A DNA stretch of 64,000 bases from Defluviimonas sp. SAOS-178_SWC. GTDB lineage: Bacteria > Pseudomonadota > Alphaproteobacteria > Rhodobacterales > Rhodobacteraceae. Position 1 is the stretch's first letter. Each line of letters begins with the position of its first letter. Positions 62,914 to 64,000 of the stretch are shown one piece after another. Where the stretch lies: positions 1,164,001 through 1,228,000 of the forward strand of contig NZ_CP156081.1 of NCBI RefSeq assembly GCF_039830135.1, in the 5' to 3' direction. The position numbers were made by a program, and so were the translations under genes. Under the pieces are notes generated by a model that made no database searches, had not been told where the DNA came from, and was given only the letters and a program-made list of their open reading frames with translations.

Positions 62914-63986
62914 GGCAAAGGGTCAAATCCGGGCGGTGGGGGGCCTCCCCGTGGATAACTCGCAATCACCTTGAACAACTGTCCCATTTCCGAGGGATGG
63001 GTCAAGCGCCGATGCGCGGCGATATGGGAGTCGAGCGCGGCGTCGCTGAGCTTGCGGGCAAGAACCTCGGCCCGCGCGGTGATCCCGAGCCGTTCGAGAA
63101 GCACGCCCTGCGGCGTCATCGCCGTCACGCCGGCACCGGCGCCGGCGAGCGCGGCGGCCAGGGCTTCGAAGTCGACATGGGCCGTCAGGTCGGCCTCGCC
63201 GGGGGTCGCGAAGGGATCGACGGGTTTGTGGGCCTTCAGCGCCTGAAAGGTGTCGCCGAGGGAGTGCCAGCCACCATAATCGACAATCAGCGCTACGCCG
63301 CCCAGCAGGGCGATACGGGCGCCGATCTCGGTGGCGACGGCGGGCAGGGCCGGGCAGGTCTCCACCACGTCGCCGGGCCGGGTGTCGTCGAGCCGGGCGG
63401 CTAGGGCAGGATAGCGCGTCACCGGACCGAGGCCCGGCGTGAGGCGCCCGTCGCTCAGCCCGACCTGGCGTTCGGCCCATCCCGCGCCCCGGCGTTCGAA
63501 CTGCCGGATCGGCAGGGCGTCGAAGAATTCGTTGGCGACGAGGAAGATCGGCAGGTCGGGCAGATCCTCCACCCGGTCGTGCCAGACCGGGCGATGCCCG
63601 GAAAGCGTTTCCGCCTGCCGGGCGCGGAGCACCGGCGACGCCTCGACCAGATGGATCTCGGCCGCTTCGGCCATGCCCTTCACGGCCCGGATCGCGCGAA
63701 GGATATCGGCAATGAGCGTGCCGCGCCCCGGCCCGATCTCGGCGAGCGCGAAGGGCGAGGGCCGGCCCTGGTCGAGCCACGCCTGCGCGAGACAGAGCCC
63801 GAGCATCTCGCCGAACATCTGGCTGATCTCGGGCGCCGTCGTGAAATCGCCGGCCGCGCCGAAGGGGTCGCGGGTCGCATAATAGCCGTGCGCGGGGTGG
63901 AGCAGGCATTCGGCCATGTAGTCGGCGATGCTCATCGGCCCCTCGGCCGCGATGCGCCGGGCGAGGATCTGCCCGAGCGGCGTCAC
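62910..63986 (-). CDS. NDUFAF7/MidA-type SAM-dependent methyltransferase (DUF185)
   Basis: This 358-residue enzyme resembles the mitochondrial complex I assembly arginine methyltransferase NDUFAF7. The N-terminal ISQMFGEMLGLCLAQAWLD with TTAPE near residue 50, the SAM-binding LAEIGPGRGTLIADILRAI near 81 and VANEFFDALPIRQFERRG near 150 are the family signatures. The GTG start at 63986 overlaps a TGA in another frame (GTGA), which suggests coupling to an upstream gene outside the window, possibly lgt as in relatives. Substrate here is inferred, not shown. Confidence 0.93.
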   Translation of the reverse strand: MTPLGQILARRIAAEGPMSIADYMAECLLHPAHGYYATRDPFGAAGDFTTAPEISQMFGEMLGLCLAQAWLDQGRPSPFALAEIGPGRGTLIADILRAIRAVKGMAEAAEIHLVEASPVLRARQAETLSGHRPVWHDRVEDLPDLPIFLVANEFFDALPIRQFERRGAGWAERQVGLSDGRLTPGLGPVTRYPALAARLDDTRPGDVVETCPALPAVATEIGARIALLGGVALIVDYGGWHSLGDTFQALKAHKPVDPFATPGEADLTAHVDFEALAAALAGAGAGVTAMTPQGVLLERLGITARAEVLARKLSDAALDSHIAAHRRLTHPSEMGQLFKVIASYPRGGPPPPGFDPLP

Positions 63987-64000
63987 GCCCGCGCCCGCCG

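Overview
The window is a stretch of chromosome from an alphaproteobacterium, most likely of the Rhodobacterales (Rhodobacteraceae/Paracoccaceae). The reasons are very high GC with matching codon use, an F1-ATPase operon in the order atpH-A-G-D-C without the Fo genes, and several families typical of that group: DUF2125, DUF1150 next to Hsp20, YdcH/DUF465, extensin-like proteins, Hint-domain proteins and a small KPxRRWMKS protein. No phage, insertion sequence, CRISPR array, rRNA or plasmid gene was seen. The content is mostly core housekeeping with a few accessory islands.

Layout. Positions 1-6.7 kb hold one minus-strand catabolic operon: a MarR regulator, a three-gene TRAP transporter, a short-chain dehydrogenase, a crotonase and a feruloyl-CoA-synthase-like ligase cut by the window edge. 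It looks like uptake and CoA-dependent side-chain oxidation of an aromatic acid such as a hydroxycinnamate. A decayed SDR gene and tRNA-Gly(TCC) follow, then two DUF606 membrane proteins and a Hint-domain protein. From 9.7 to 24.4 kb there are rpsD with a structured leader, a GT87-like membrane protein, hisC-tyrC-extensin-like (overlapping genes), DUF2125, chaC, a MotA/ExbB-like plus OmpA/MotB-like pair with a very long coiled coil, ridA, clpA, gloB and a methyltransferase. From 24.6 to 29.6 kb lies the F1-ATPase operon.

From 29.8 to 34.5 kb lies a small accessory patch: a cysteine-rich protein of unknown function divergent from an H-type lectin protein, a DbpA-type DEAD-box helicase and a LprI-MliC lysozyme-inhibitor fusion. 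From 34.5 to 43.2 kb there are prs, an HCCA-isomerase/hydrolase pair, threonine aldolase, a cysteine-cluster protein, ribF, a MaoC hydratase, a HAD phosphatase, an Mn-type pyrophosphatase and a TraB/GumN protein. groES-groL with a perfect CIRCE operator sits at 43.3-45.3 kb. From 45.7 to 54.1 kb there are an FAD oxidase, a DMT exporter, greA and Nudix, an esterase, a zinc-less alcohol dehydrogenase/quinone reductase, purEK, DUF465, hsp20-DUF1150 and a cytochrome b561. From 54.1 to 64 kb there are argC, an ATP sulfurylase/APS kinase whose frame is open into an upstream MarR-type HTH module, trxB, an arylsulfotransferase-like protein, an Lrp regulator, a second Hint protein, a 48-residue small protein, pgeF and an NDUFAF7-type methyltransferase.

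The most interesting points are the in-frame HTH/sulfate-activation fusion with a perfect palindrome upstream, the ExbB/OmpA rotary-motor-like pair, the unknown cysteine-rich protein paired with a lectin, the arylsulfotransferase gene between trxB and lrp, and the unlisted 48-residue gene.
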